Of a DNA stretch of 64,000 nt, positions 17,216 to 26,146 are shown one piece after another. This stretch comes from Empedobacter brevis NBRC 14943 = ATCC 43319 (GTDB lineage: Bacteria; Bacteroidota; Bacteroidia; Flavobacteriales; Weeksellaceae), in assembly GCF_000382425.1 (NCBI RefSeq), contig NZ_KB908297.1, positions 95,532-159,531 on the forward strand. Direction: 5' to 3'. The notes below the pieces were generated by a model, which ran no database searches, had not been told where the DNA came from, and saw only the letters and a program-made list of their open reading frames with translations. Made by a program: the position numbers and the translations under genes. Within the stretch, counting starts at the first letter, position 1. Each line of letters starts with the position of its first letter.

Positions 17216-17644
17216 CTAATGTTTTCCATCATCAAAAACCTGAATCGAAACATTTTTTTCAACCAAATCTGTAAATTTACCATTGTATCGTGTTGCTTTT
17301 ACTAAATGATTGTCCACCCAATGATAATTTCCTCCACGAGGTTTTCCCATTAAGAGCCCATGGTATTTGAACCCATGTTTTTTCAACCAAATTTCTGTAT
17401 ACTCACGATGTTCTTCTGTTCTTGATGTAAAAAATGTGATGATGTGCCCCTCATCGTACCATTTGTTTAGTGTTTCTAAAGCATCTGGATAAACAGCTGC
17501 CGTTAACATACGTTCTGGTTCTTCGTTTGGGATATCATCGCAAATTGTTCCATCAATATCTATCAAATAATTTTTGACATTTTCTGGTAAAATAGGACTT
17601 ACTCTTTCTCCGTTTTCAATTTTCTCCTCTAAGAAATTTTCCAT
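17216..17644 (-). CDS. HAD-superfamily phosphatase, small
   Basis: 142 residues. HAD motif I is YLIDIDGTICDD with nucleophile D29 and acid/base D31. Motif II is the Ser/Thr in FFTSR. The motif III Lys is probably in LLMGKPRGG. No large cap domain is present. The SRTEEHREYTEIWLKKHGF block is like small 3'-phosphatase-type HADs. The substrate is unknown. It sits between two Fe-S protein genes in the same orientation, an arrangement that suggests co-transcription rather than shared chemistry. Confidence 0.8.
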   Translation of the reverse strand: MENFLEEKIENGERVSPILPENVKNYLIDIDGTICDDIPNEEPERMLTAAVYPDALETLNKWYDEGHIITFFTSRTEEHREYTEIWLKKHGFKYHGLLMGKPRGGNYHWVDNHLVKATRYNGKFTDLVEKNVSIQVFDDGKH

Positions 17645-17712
17645 GTGTGTTGTGTTTGTGTTATGTATAAATTAATAGTTCTTCGAGAATGAGTAATTGC
17701 TATTAGACTATT

Positions 17713-19041
17713 TTAATCGTTCGCCCAGTTCAATCTATCTGCATTGTTAAATTGCCACGGAGCTCCATTGTTTTCAACATTGGTCATCATCATATTTAAT
17801 TCTTGTGGCGCTGCAGATTGTTCCATTACTAAATAGCGACGCAAATCAACAATAATTGATAACGGATCTATATTTATCGGACAGGCTTGCGTACATGCAT
17901 TACAAGATGTACACGCCCATAGTTCTTCCGGAGTGATGTAATCATTCACAAGCATTTTTCCATCCTCCACAAATTTTCCATTTGCATCGATGTTTTTGCT
18001 CACATCTTCTAAGCGATCACGTGTATCCATCATAATTTTTCGAGGAGATAATTTTTTTCCTGTCAAATTTGCCGGACATTCAGATGTACAACGACCACAC
18101 TCAGTACAAGTATACGCATTCAGTAATTGTACACGGTTTAAATCAAAAATATCTTTAGCTCCAAATGTTTCCGGCTCTCCCTGTGGTTCAGCAGGTGCTG
18201 CATAAGGATCTGCATTTGGATCCATCATCATTTTCACCTCATCTGTCACAGATTGTAAATTATTAAACTCTCCTTTTGGCTCCAATTTAGAAAACCATGT
18301 ATTAGGAAAAGCCAAGATAATGTGTAAATGTTTTGAATAATATAAATAATTTAAGAAAAAGAAAATTCCAATGATGTGGAACCACCAAGCAGCTCTTTCA
18401 ATAATTGTAATAAATGTAATGTCATTGAAATGGCTAATGAGTGGTGCTGTTAACCAAGATGAAATCGGAAAAGAACCCGTTTCGATATAATGAGGTGCTC
18501 CCATTTTTTGCAAAACCTGATCCGCTCCGTTCATTGTAAATAAAGCCAGCATAAATGCCACTTCCATATACAAAATATAATTTGCATCATCTTTCGGCCA
18601 GCCTTTCATTTCAGGTTTCCAAAAACGCTGAATTTTCACTATATTTCTTCTTATCAAAAATATGATACAAGAAACCATTACTAAAAATGCTAAAATTTCG
18701 AAAAATGCGATCATTCCGTTATAGAATCCTCCCAAGAAACTTAATACACGGTGTGTTCCGAATATCCCGTCTATTATAATTTCCAGCACTTCAACATTAA
18801 TTAATAAAAATCCTACATAAACAAAAATATGTAGTATTCCGGCAACAGGACGAACAGTCATTTTACCTTGTCCTAAAGCCACTCTAGCCATCGTTTTCCA
18901 CCTTTCAGCAGGATGATCAAAACGATCGATTTCTTTTCCTAATTTGATATTACGTATCAGTTTTTTAACATTCTGTGCAAAAAACCAAATACTTCCCATC
19001 ATAATTAGGAGAAAGATCACATTTGGAATGTACTTCATCAT
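17713..19041 (-). CDS. membrane-anchored 4Fe-4S dicluster oxidoreductase subunit
   Basis: 442 residues. The N-terminal half has several transmembrane helices (about residues 5-25, 65-90, 105-130, 150-170 and 210-230) like a cytochrome b or NarI-type module. The C-terminal half carries two classic 4Fe-4S motifs, CTECGRCTSECPAN and CTSCNACTQACPIN. The architecture resembles HdrE/HdrC-like or GlcF-like membrane electron carriers. With the CCG protein downstream it probably forms a quinone-linked reductase of unknown substrate. Two ATG codons start the gene, 19041 and 19038. The gap to the upstream MCE gene is 50 bases. Confidence 0.87.
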   Translation of the reverse strand: MMKYIPNVIFLLIMMGSIWFFAQNVKKLIRNIKLGKEIDRFDHPAERWKTMARVALGQGKMTVRPVAGILHIFVYVGFLLINVEVLEIIIDGIFGTHRVLSFLGGFYNGMIAFFEILAFLVMVSCIIFLIRRNIVKIQRFWKPEMKGWPKDDANYILYMEVAFMLALFTMNGADQVLQKMGAPHYIETGSFPISSWLTAPLISHFNDITFITIIERAAWWFHIIGIFFFLNYLYYSKHLHIILAFPNTWFSKLEPKGEFNNLQSVTDEVKMMMDPNADPYAAPAEPQGEPETFGAKDIFDLNRVQLLNAYTCTECGRCTSECPANLTGKKLSPRKIMMDTRDRLEDVSKNIDANGKFVEDGKMLVNDYITPEELWACTSCNACTQACPINIDPLSIIVDLRRYLVMEQSAAPQELNMMMTNVENNGAPWQFNNADRLNWAND

Positions 19042-19091
19042 TTTTAACTTGTCTTTTTTGTGAGTTTTGAGTATTTATTTTTATTCTAATC

Positions 19092-20066
19092 TTATGGTTG
19101 TACTGTTTGTTTTTTACCAAAAACAGAAATGTTTACATAACGACTTGGATTCTTCTTTAAGTCTGTTACTAATTCATTCATATTTTTGATCGTTGCTTCC
19201 AATTCATTTGCAAGTGTTTCATCTTTTGCTAATTTACCTAAAGAACCTTTACCATTGTTCATGTCTTCCAACAAGGTATTTAGGTTTTTAGATGCATTTT
19301 CAAAATTCTTAATCACTTGATCCAACTCTAGCGCGTTTAATTTATCTGCTGTTTTACCAAATTTATCTACCGTAGCTTTTGCTGAAGCCATTGTAGCACT
19401 TGCATTTGTAAGCGTTGTGTTCAATGTCTTTTCGTTTGTCGCAATTAGACGGTTTGCACTATTTGATGTTTCTGTTAATGATTTTGCCGTTTTATCAAAC
19501 GAATCAATGGTATGATTTAAGTTTCTCAACATCGCTTTAATATCTTGTTGAGTACTTGGATCTAACACATTGTTTACACTTCCTAATGTTTGATTAAAAC
19601 TTAATAATACGCTGTCTAACTTTGCTTGAGTTGGTGATAATTGTTTGGTAAAACCATCTAACATTCCTCCAGCGATACGTCCTTGAAGATAATCTCCGTC
19701 TTTTGCTATATCTGGTCCGTAATCCAGTACTAAACGAACTTCAGGCCCGGACATAAGTCCCGGTTCATAAATTTCGGCAATTGTTTTCTTCGAAAATTCG
19801 ATGTTTTTTTCTACAGAAATTACGACTTCGAAATAAATTGGTTTGGCTGTATCAATAATTTTGATTTCTTTCACCTGTCCTACCCTCAGCCCATTTACAG
19901 AAACAGGTTTAGAAGGTGCCAGTCCATTTACATTTTCATATTTCACTGTAAATAAACGTCCTGATGAAAAGATATTTTGTCCTTTTAAGAAATTGAACAA
20001 CATAAAGAAACCTATTAAGGTTAAAACTGCTACAATTCCTATTTTGAATTCTTTAGATAATTTCAC
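19092..20066 (-). CDS. MlaD/MCE family lipid-transport protein
   Basis: 324 residues. It has a single N-terminal membrane helix (about residues 8-25) and an MCE domain at about 35-115 containing VNGLAPSKPVSVNGLRVG. A long helical tail with repeated Leu/Asn follows, ending in a short basic segment. MCE proteins form hexameric rings or tubes that carry phospholipids across the periplasm, with an ABC transporter not found in this window. The start is GTG (20064-20066). It is located 59 bases after the amidase gene, likely in the same transcript. A TATTTTTG box at 20090-20083 could provide an internal promoter. Confidence 0.9.
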   Translation of the reverse strand: MKLSKEFKIGIVAVLTLIGFFMLFNFLKGQNIFSSGRLFTVKYENVNGLAPSKPVSVNGLRVGQVKEIKIIDTAKPIYFEVVISVEKNIEFSKKTIAEIYEPGLMSGPEVRLVLDYGPDIAKDGDYLQGRIAGGMLDGFTKQLSPTQAKLDSVLLSFNQTLGSVNNVLDPSTQQDIKAMLRNLNHTIDSFDKTAKSLTETSNSANRLIATNEKTLNTTLTNASATMASAKATVDKFGKTADKLNALELDQVIKNFENASKNLNTLLEDMNNGKGSLGKLAKDETLANELEATIKNMNELVTDLKKNPSRYVNISVFGKKQTVQP

Positions 20067-20125
20067 TTGATATGATTTTATGCAAAAATAAAATTTAATT
20101 TGTAAAGAAACATTTTATATTACGT

Positions 20126-21433
20126 TTACATTGGTGATTCCCCATTAAATGTAACAATAAAAGCGTTTCTAAAACCTTTGTCCTGAACTTGTTTTAATGT
20201 TTTCTGAGCCGCTTCCATCGTTTTATCGGCTCCAAAATAATATTTTTGAAGTCCTCCTTCTTTTACTCTTAATACATTTGTAAGTCCATTAAATTTGTCG
20301 TCTTTGTCTTTATATTTTTTATTAGAGGTCATGAATTGAACACGGTAATTTTTTCCTCCTTCTAATTTTTTATTCGTTTCAAATTCTACAATTTTTGCTC
20401 CTGAGAAACCTTTACGTTTTACAGTACTTAAAAGATCATCAGCACGAGATTGTAAATCTGTCTCTCCATAATAGTACACATAATTATCTCCTTCCTGAAT
20501 CACATCTAAATCTGTTAAACCTCTTAATTGCGGTGATGTTGCAGAAAATTTCATTTTAGATTCCATCACTTTTATCTTAAGTTTTTTACCTTCTAGTGCT
20601 TTTTCAACTTTTTTAACAGGCTTTGGTTTTTCATCTTCCTCCTCTATTCCACTTCTACGATCAAATTCTTTTTTGAATTGTTTGAATGCCTCGTATACTG
20701 TTTGAGTCGTCTTGTCTTTTCCTTCATTAGAAGCCAAAAATGTACCTTCATCATAATTCGAAATAAATCCTAATTCAATTAAAACAGAAGGTGAGGCATT
20801 TCCTCTTAAAACGTGAAAATTTGCTTGTTTTACCCCTCTACTTTTTCTAAAATCACGGTTCACAAATCCTTTTTCAACCAAATCTGCAAAACGAATCGAT
20901 TGTTCTTTATAAGCCGCATTCATAATTTCAAAAGCAATAACAGCTTCAGGATCATTTGGATTAAATTTCTCGTACCTTTCCTGGTCTTTTTCTAAAAACA
21001 CCACCGAGTTCTCTCTTTTGGAAACCTCGTCCGTTTCATTTGACCTCTTCAAGCCCATGACAAAAGTTTCTGTACCTGTTGCTGCTGAATTTGTTGCTGA
21101 ATTACAATGAATGGACACAAACAAATTAGCATGATTATCATTCGAAATTCTTGTACGTTCCCATAATTCTAAAAAAACATCACTATCACGTGTTAAAACA
21201 ACTTTAACATCCTTATGATTTTTTTTGATTAAATCCGCTAGTCTTTTTGAAACATCTAATGTTATATTCTTTTCTAAATCAGCGACTCCCCTTGCTCCTG
21301 CATCATGTCCTCCATGCCCTGCATCTATAACAATAACAAAATTTTGTTTTTTTTGTGCGAATGAAAATGTAGAAAATACCATCATCATCACAAAAAATAA
21401 ATACTTTTGTATGTTAATCATTTTTAAACTCAT
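20126..21433 (-). CDS. N-acetylmuramoyl-L-alanine amidase (Amidase_3) with C-terminal repeats
   Basis: 435 residues with a signal peptide ending at FSFAQ. The Amidase_3 zinc domain covers about 32-245: H40 in VIDAGHGGHD, a Glu in LEKNITLD, a His in FVSIHCNSA, and catalytic Glu in VLIELGFISN. It removes stem peptides from peptidoglycan, as in daughter-cell separation. The linker is Lys/Pro/Glu-rich. Two SPOR-like repeats follow, each with a YYYG/YYFG core and a KGF segment, as in wall-binding domains. The ATG at 21433 or the one at 21421 could start it. The divergent lptD gene begins 27 bases away. Confidence 0.9.
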   Translation of the reverse strand: MSLKMINIQKYLFFVMMMVFSTFSFAQKKQNFVIVIDAGHGGHDAGARGVADLEKNITLDVSKRLADLIKKNHKDVKVVLTRDSDVFLELWERTRISNDNHANLFVSIHCNSATNSAATGTETFVMGLKRSNETDEVSKRENSVVFLEKDQERYEKFNPNDPEAVIAFEIMNAAYKEQSIRFADLVEKGFVNRDFRKSRGVKQANFHVLRGNASPSVLIELGFISNYDEGTFLASNEGKDKTTQTVYEAFKQFKKEFDRRSGIEEEDEKPKPVKKVEKALEGKKLKIKVMESKMKFSATSPQLRGLTDLDVIQEGDNYVYYYGETDLQSRADDLLSTVKRKGFSGAKIVEFETNKKLEGGKNYRVQFMTSNKKYKDKDDKFNGLTNVLRVKEGGLQKYYFGADKTMEAAQKTLKQVQDKGFRNAFIVTFNGESPM

Positions 21434-21437
21434 ACTC

Positions 21438-21463
21438 TAGGTTTGTTTTTTTGATTAATTTTG
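21438..21463 (+). promoter_or_regulatory. candidate lptD promoter -7 boxes in a very short divergent region
   Basis: Two matches to TAnnTTTG occur on the plus strand: TAGGTTTG at 21438-21445 and TAATTTTG at 21456-21463. Only the first lies upstream of the TTG start at 21461. Neither has a well-spaced TTG at -33. The whole divergent interval between the amidase and lptD starts is 27-39 bases, so promoters must overlap coding DNA. Confidence 0.35.
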
Positions 21464-24106
21464 ACGCAATTTATAAAAAATAAGTTTTTCAATTTGTTTA
21501 CAAAGGCAATTAAATCGATTTTATTTTTTAGTCCGGTAATGGTTTGTACCGTTTCTTTTGGACAAGTTAAGCAAAATAATAACGATAAAGATCACTCTAA
21601 AGTTGTTTCTGATTCTGTAAAGTTAGATACAATTATACCTGTAAAAGAGAAATTAGAGTTTGTGGTAGAACACAGTTCTGAAGACGAAATTCATAACCGT
21701 AAAAAACGTATGACGTATCTTTTACGTAAGGCACATGTCGTTTATGGTGATATGACTATTGATGCAGATTATATTGAGCTAAACTGGGATACGGGCGACG
21801 TATATGCAGAAGGTAAACGTGATTCTGTAGGAAACATCATTGAGAAAACGAAATTTACGCAAGGACAGCAAGAAATTTTACAAGATGCTTTCAAAGTCAA
21901 CTTTAAAACAAAAGTCGGAATTGCTTATAATATTCGAATGATGCAAGAAGATGGGATTATTATAGCTGATAAAGCAAAACGCGTCAACGATTCGGTTATG
22001 TTATTAAAGCGCGCTGATTTTACAACTGATACTTATTTTAAAGAAGGTAAAGACACTCGTCCGGATTATTTTCTTCGTGCCAAAGAAGGAAAAATGATTG
22101 ATAAAAATGGAAAAAAAACATTGATTACCGGGCCTATCAATATGTGGATTTACGATGTTCCGACACCATTAGCCTTACCGTTCGGATATATTCCGGCGAT
22201 GGGTGCAAAACGTGCAGCAGGTATTTTAATGCCTCGCCCCGGAGAACGTACAAACCTTGGTTTCTTTATTGAAGATTTAGGATTTTATGTTCCGTTTGGA
22301 GATAATTTCGATTTAAAACTTTCCGGGGATGTTTATACAAAAGGTAGTTGGGCGGCAAGAGCAGAATCTACTTATAAAAAAATCTACAAATACAACGGAC
22401 GACTTTCTGCAAATGTTGAAAATCGACTAACAGGTATAAAAGGTATTACTACAGGAACAAACGCTTTTTCTAAGCAAAATTTGTTTGGGGTTATGTGGTC
22501 ACATAGCCAAGATCCTAAAGCAAACCCCTATTGGCTATTTAACGCAAATGTTAATTTTTCGAGTTCAAAATATTACCGTGAGTCGGTACGAAATCAATAC
22601 ATCAATACCGGACAAGTATTTACAAACAACGTTAACTCATCCATCAATTTAACGAAAAATTTTGAGAATGCTCCTTTAACAGCTCAGTTAAGTATGTCAC
22701 ATTCTCAAAACTACAATACAGGAAATATCAACATTGCTTTTCCAAGATTCAATCTGAATATGTCTAGGATTTTTCCTTTTGCTAAGAAGAACATGCCAAA
22801 AGAAGGTCTTTTACAAAACCTTGGTTTAACCTACAGTATGCAAGCAGGAAATGAAGTAAATACAAATGATGCAGATATATTCACAGATAAAATGTGGAAA
22901 GATCAAATGCGAATGGGAGCGAATCACAAGATTGGATTACAAACCGGTATCACACTTGCAAACTATTTCCCCTTAACTCTTTCTTCTGATTACAATGAAG
23001 TATGGGGTGATAACCGTTTGATTAAACGTTACAATTCCGTGAACGGAAAAGTAGAAGACACAACTTTAAAAGGATTTAATTCCTATCGAACATTCAATTT
23101 TAATGCTTCGGTTTCCACAAATATTTACGGAACTTATATTAACCCGAATAAAAATGCACCCATTTTAGGGGTGCAACATGTCATTACACCTTCTATTGGA
23201 TACAGCTATACACCTGATTTTCAAAGTGAATCCTGGGGATATTATAAATCATACAAAGATAAAAGCCAAGAAGACATATGGTATAACCAATATCAAAACA
23301 TGCTATATGGCGTTGGGATTCCAGGTTTAACAAATTCTTTGAATTTTGGTATCTCCAACAACTTAGAGATGAAAGTAAGAGACACAAACGATCCAAAAGG
23401 ATTCAAAAAGGTCAAGATTTTTGAATATTTAAGATTTAGTTCTGCTTACAATTTTTCTGCAGAAGAATTTAAACTTTCACCTATTAGTATCAATGGTATG
23501 ACATCATTGTTTGACCGTAAAGTAAATGTACAGTTTTCATCCACTGTTAATCCTTATAAAATCAGACGATATATCAACGCTTCCGGTAGTGAAATTTCTG
23601 AATATATTGACGAAATAGGTTTAGGGAATTTACGAATTTCAAATATGACTTTAGGTACCGGCTATACGTTTGACAACAGTACATTTGGTGGAAAACGTTT
23701 TGATGCAAAGAACTATAAAAAAAGAGGAACGGTTCGTGATGAAAATTTCTATTACGACAATGACAATTATGCACAGTTTTCTATTCCCTGGAGTTTAACA
23801 GCAAATGTTAGTTACAACTACAGCAAAGGAACTGAACGCAAAGGAAACAGTACCGGTTCAGTTGCATTAAACGGAAAAATTTCCCCGACTCCATACTGGG
23901 CAATATCTGCAAACGCGACTTATGATTTCATTACAAGCGAAATTACATATGTTCGTTTCGGATTTGAGCGAGATTTACGTAGTTTTACGTTATCGTTTAA
24001 CTGGACTCCAATGGGTACTTATAAAAGTTATGATTTCTTTATTGGAATCAAAGCTTCAATCCTACAAGATTTAAAATACAACGACAGATCAAGACTTAAT
24101 TACTAA
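21461..24106 (+). CDS. lptD: LPS-assembly outer membrane protein LptD
   Basis: 881 residues. The signal-like N-terminus ends near VSFGQ. A LptA/OstA-type beta-jelly-roll is seen at about 75-200 (VVYGDMTIDADYIELNWDTG), then a large beta-barrel with alternating aromatic strands to the C-terminus. A conserved lectern-like FGYIPAMGAKRAAGILMPRP block joins them. In the outer membrane it inserts lipopolysaccharide on the cell surface with lipoprotein LptE, which is not seen here. The start appears to be TTG at 21461, since the only early ATG (residue 26) would delete the signal. Bacteroidota LptD differs strongly from the E. coli protein. Confidence 0.88.
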   Translation: MTQFIKNKFFNLFTKAIKSILFFSPVMVCTVSFGQVKQNNNDKDHSKVVSDSVKLDTIIPVKEKLEFVVEHSSEDEIHNRKKRMTYLLRKAHVVYGDMTIDADYIELNWDTGDVYAEGKRDSVGNIIEKTKFTQGQQEILQDAFKVNFKTKVGIAYNIRMMQEDGIIIADKAKRVNDSVMLLKRADFTTDTYFKEGKDTRPDYFLRAKEGKMIDKNGKKTLITGPINMWIYDVPTPLALPFGYIPAMGAKRAAGILMPRPGERTNLGFFIEDLGFYVPFGDNFDLKLSGDVYTKGSWAARAESTYKKIYKYNGRLSANVENRLTGIKGITTGTNAFSKQNLFGVMWSHSQDPKANPYWLFNANVNFSSSKYYRESVRNQYINTGQVFTNNVNSSINLTKNFENAPLTAQLSMSHSQNYNTGNINIAFPRFNLNMSRIFPFAKKNMPKEGLLQNLGLTYSMQAGNEVNTNDADIFTDKMWKDQMRMGANHKIGLQTGITLANYFPLTLSSDYNEVWGDNRLIKRYNSVNGKVEDTTLKGFNSYRTFNFNASVSTNIYGTYINPNKNAPILGVQHVITPSIGYSYTPDFQSESWGYYKSYKDKSQEDIWYNQYQNMLYGVGIPGLTNSLNFGISNNLEMKVRDTNDPKGFKKVKIFEYLRFSSAYNFSAEEFKLSPISINGMTSLFDRKVNVQFSSTVNPYKIRRYINASGSEISEYIDEIGLGNLRISNMTLGTGYTFDNSTFGGKRFDAKNYKKRGTVRDENFYYDNDNYAQFSIPWSLTANVSYNYSKGTERKGNSTGSVALNGKISPTPYWAISANATYDFITSEITYVRFGFERDLRSFTLSFNWTPMGTYKSYDFFIGIKASILQDLKYNDRSRLNY

Positions 24107-24118
24107 AAATATTTAAAC

Positions 24119-24505
24119 ATGAAAAAACAAATCATCCATACGGACAAAGCTCCGCAAGCTATCGGACCATATTCACAAGGGGTTAAATACAATGGTTTCA
24201 TTTACACTTCCGGGCAAATTCCATTCAATGTAGAGAAAAATGAATTGGTAACAACAGGAATTCAAGACGAGGTTCATCAAGTTATGAAAAATGTCATTGC
24301 GATTCTTGAAGAAGGAGGTACAACAATAGATAATGTTGTAAAAACAACAATTTTTGTAAAGGATTTGAATGATTTCACTGCCGTAAATGAAGTGTATGCA
24401 TCTTACTTTAATGATTCTAATTACCCGGCACGTGAATGTGTAGAAGTTGCACGTCTTCCTCGCGATGTAAATGTCGAAATATCTGTAATCGCTATTGCAG
24501 ACTAA
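24119..24505 (+). CDS. ridA: RidA family deaminase (2-iminobutanoate/2-iminopropanoate)
   Basis: 128 residues, full family length. RidA hydrolyses reactive enamine/imine intermediates released by PLP enzymes, preventing damage to other PLP enzymes. Family blocks are AIGPYSQGVK at the N-terminus, YTSGQIPFN, and the signature RECVEVARLPRDVNVEISVIA split over the C-terminus, with the carboxylate-binding Arg in PARECVEV. It forms trimers in the cytosol. It starts 12 bases after lptD and 9 bases before the next gene, so it belongs to the same transcript. Confidence 0.93.
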   Translation: MKKQIIHTDKAPQAIGPYSQGVKYNGFIYTSGQIPFNVEKNELVTTGIQDEVHQVMKNVIAILEEGGTTIDNVVKTTIFVKDLNDFTAVNEVYASYFNDSNYPARECVEVARLPRDVNVEISVIAIAD

Positions 24506-24514
24506 TAAAAAAAT

Positions 24515-24991
24515 ATGTTTAAAGACAAGACTGTATTAAGAAACACAATTGCTGTAATTGTAGGATTAATTATCATCTATGCAATTATTCAATTTGGACT
24601 TATATACAATGCGAGCAGGTTAGAATGGGATGATAAAGTTTTTCCGGAATGGAGACATGTCATCAAATACTTTTCGCATGGAGAAGGAAAAAAATTTGAG
24701 GTACAATTTTTTGGATCAATGCTGGCAATTAGCGGAATAGCGGCTTTGGTTGGCGGAGTTATCACTGCATTACTTGTAAAAAGAGCAAAACAAGCCTACA
24801 CGATGTTTGTCGGTTTTATTGTTCTGATTGTTGCATTGGGAGATGTTCTTATCACTCCATATCATCCAACTTGGTACGAGGTTGCTATTTGTCCGGTTTT
24901 ATTTTTTTCTTCATGGATTGGAGGATTAATTGTAGATTTGATTTATAAAAAGTTTTTCAGAAAACATAAACCCTCTAGCCAATCTTATTAA
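24515..24991 (+). CDS. membrane protein of unknown function (four helices)
   Basis: 158 residues with about four predicted transmembrane helices: residues 11-31, 68-88, 97-115 and 124-145. A polar extracytoplasmic segment (about 33-65) with Trp/Arg/His lies between helices 1 and 2. The tail is basic (KKFFRKHKPSS), fitting a cytoplasmic C-terminus. I do not recognise a family. It sits between ridA and pdxA with gaps of 9 bases each, so it is a true operon member. Function cannot be inferred from position. Confidence 0.7.
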   Translation: MFKDKTVLRNTIAVIVGLIIIYAIIQFGLIYNASRLEWDDKVFPEWRHVIKYFSHGEGKKFEVQFFGSMLAISGIAALVGGVITALLVKRAKQAYTMFVGFIVLIVALGDVLITPYHPTWYEVAICPVLFFSSWIGGLIVDLIYKKFFRKHKPSSQSY

Positions 24992-25000
24992 AATTAAATT

Positions 25001-26074
25001 ATGTCTGAAAGAGATAGAAAAATAAGAGTAGCCATTTCTATTGGCGATTATAACGGAGTTGGAATAGAAGTTATTCTGAAAACTCTTCAAGAAAAGGATA
25101 TTACCGATTTTTTTACACCTGTAATTTTTGGTTCTACAAAACTTTTATCTTTCCAAAAAGATCGTTTAAAATTTGACCGAATCAATTTTCAAGGAATTCA
25201 AGCTCCTAATCAAATTGTAGATGGAAAAATAAATGTTGTCAATCTTTGGAAAGATCAAATTGACGTACATTTCGGTAAAGTAACCAAAGAAGCCGGAGAA
25301 CATGCTTATCAATCTTTAAAAGCAGCAGCACAATCAGTAGCAGATGGTTTTACAGATGTTTTAGTTACAGCACCTATCAATAAAGATAATATTCAGTCTG
25401 AAGAATTTCACTTCCCTGGTCATACCGAATATTTAGGTGAAGTTTGGGGAGGAAAACCTTTAATGTTCTTAGTTTCAGAAAAATTAAGAGTCGGATTGGT
25501 TACGCAGCATATTCCTATAAAGGATGTTGCCAAAAACATCAGCAACAAATCTGTTTACGCTAAGATTCAGCAAATCCACAAAAGTTTAATTGAAGATTAC
25601 GCCATCGAAAAACCAAAGATTGCTGTTCTCGGTCTTAATCCTCATGCTGGCGACAATGGATTGTTAGGTTCTGAAGAAAAAGAAATTATTCAACCTGTTA
25701 TTGAACGTTGTATCAATGAAAATCAGTTAGTCTTTGGACCTTATTCGGCTGATAGTTTTTTCAGTCCTTCTAATCTGGATGTTTTTGATGCTGTATTGGC
25801 CATGTACCATGACCAAGGTTTAGTCGCTTTCAAAACGATTAGTTTCGATGAAGGAGTAAATTATACTGCCGGATTAAAATTTGTTCGCACTTCCCCTGAT
25901 CATGGAACTGCTTATGATATTGCCGGAAAAGGTATCGCAAATGAGGAATCATTTAAAGAAGCTATTTTTTCGGCGATAGAAATTCATAAAAATAGAAACG
26001 AATATCAAGAGCTGACAAAAAATGTTCTTCAACACATTCCTCTAAAACTAGAGAAAGGAGATAATAAAGAATAA
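25001..26074 (+). CDS. pdxA: 4-hydroxythreonine-4-phosphate dehydrogenase PdxA
   Basis: 357 residues. PdxA oxidises 4-phosphohydroxy-L-threonine to 3-amino-2-oxopropyl phosphate in the DXP-dependent pyridoxal-phosphate pathway. Family features are GDYNGVGIEVILK at the N-terminus, VTAPINKDNI, the metal-binding His in FPGHTEYLG, LNPHAGDNG, the MYHDQGL block and VRTSPDHGTAYDIAGKG. A dimer with active sites at the interface and a divalent metal is expected. It is 9 bases after the membrane protein gene. Colocation with ridA, which protects PLP enzymes, may be meaningful but is common synteny. Confidence 0.95.
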   Translation: MSERDRKIRVAISIGDYNGVGIEVILKTLQEKDITDFFTPVIFGSTKLLSFQKDRLKFDRINFQGIQAPNQIVDGKINVVNLWKDQIDVHFGKVTKEAGEHAYQSLKAAAQSVADGFTDVLVTAPINKDNIQSEEFHFPGHTEYLGEVWGGKPLMFLVSEKLRVGLVTQHIPIKDVAKNISNKSVYAKIQQIHKSLIEDYAIEKPKIAVLGLNPHAGDNGLLGSEEKEIIQPVIERCINENQLVFGPYSADSFFSPSNLDVFDAVLAMYHDQGLVAFKTISFDEGVNYTAGLKFVRTSPDHGTAYDIAGKGIANEESFKEAIFSAIEIHKNRNEYQELTKNVLQHIPLKLEKGDNKE

Positions 26075-26122
26075 AAAATTAAAATAAGTTGTAAAGAGCT
26101 ATTAATTTTAAATAAATTAGAT

Positions 26123-26130
26123 TATCTTTG
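26123..26130 (+). promoter_or_regulatory. -7 box upstream of the yceD-rpmF pair
   Basis: TATCTTTG matches TAnnTTTG and ends 17 bases before the ATG of yceD. No TTG sits at the ideal distance; the nearest is at 26089-26091. A strong promoter would be expected before a ribosomal protein gene. Confidence 0.45.
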
Positions 26131-26146
26131 CACACCTTTTTGTGAT

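Noticed and set aside
17216..17644. A phosphoheptose isomerase-type name for the small HAD protein
   Set aside because: The DIDGT motif and HAD layout are clear and no SIS isomerase motif is present.
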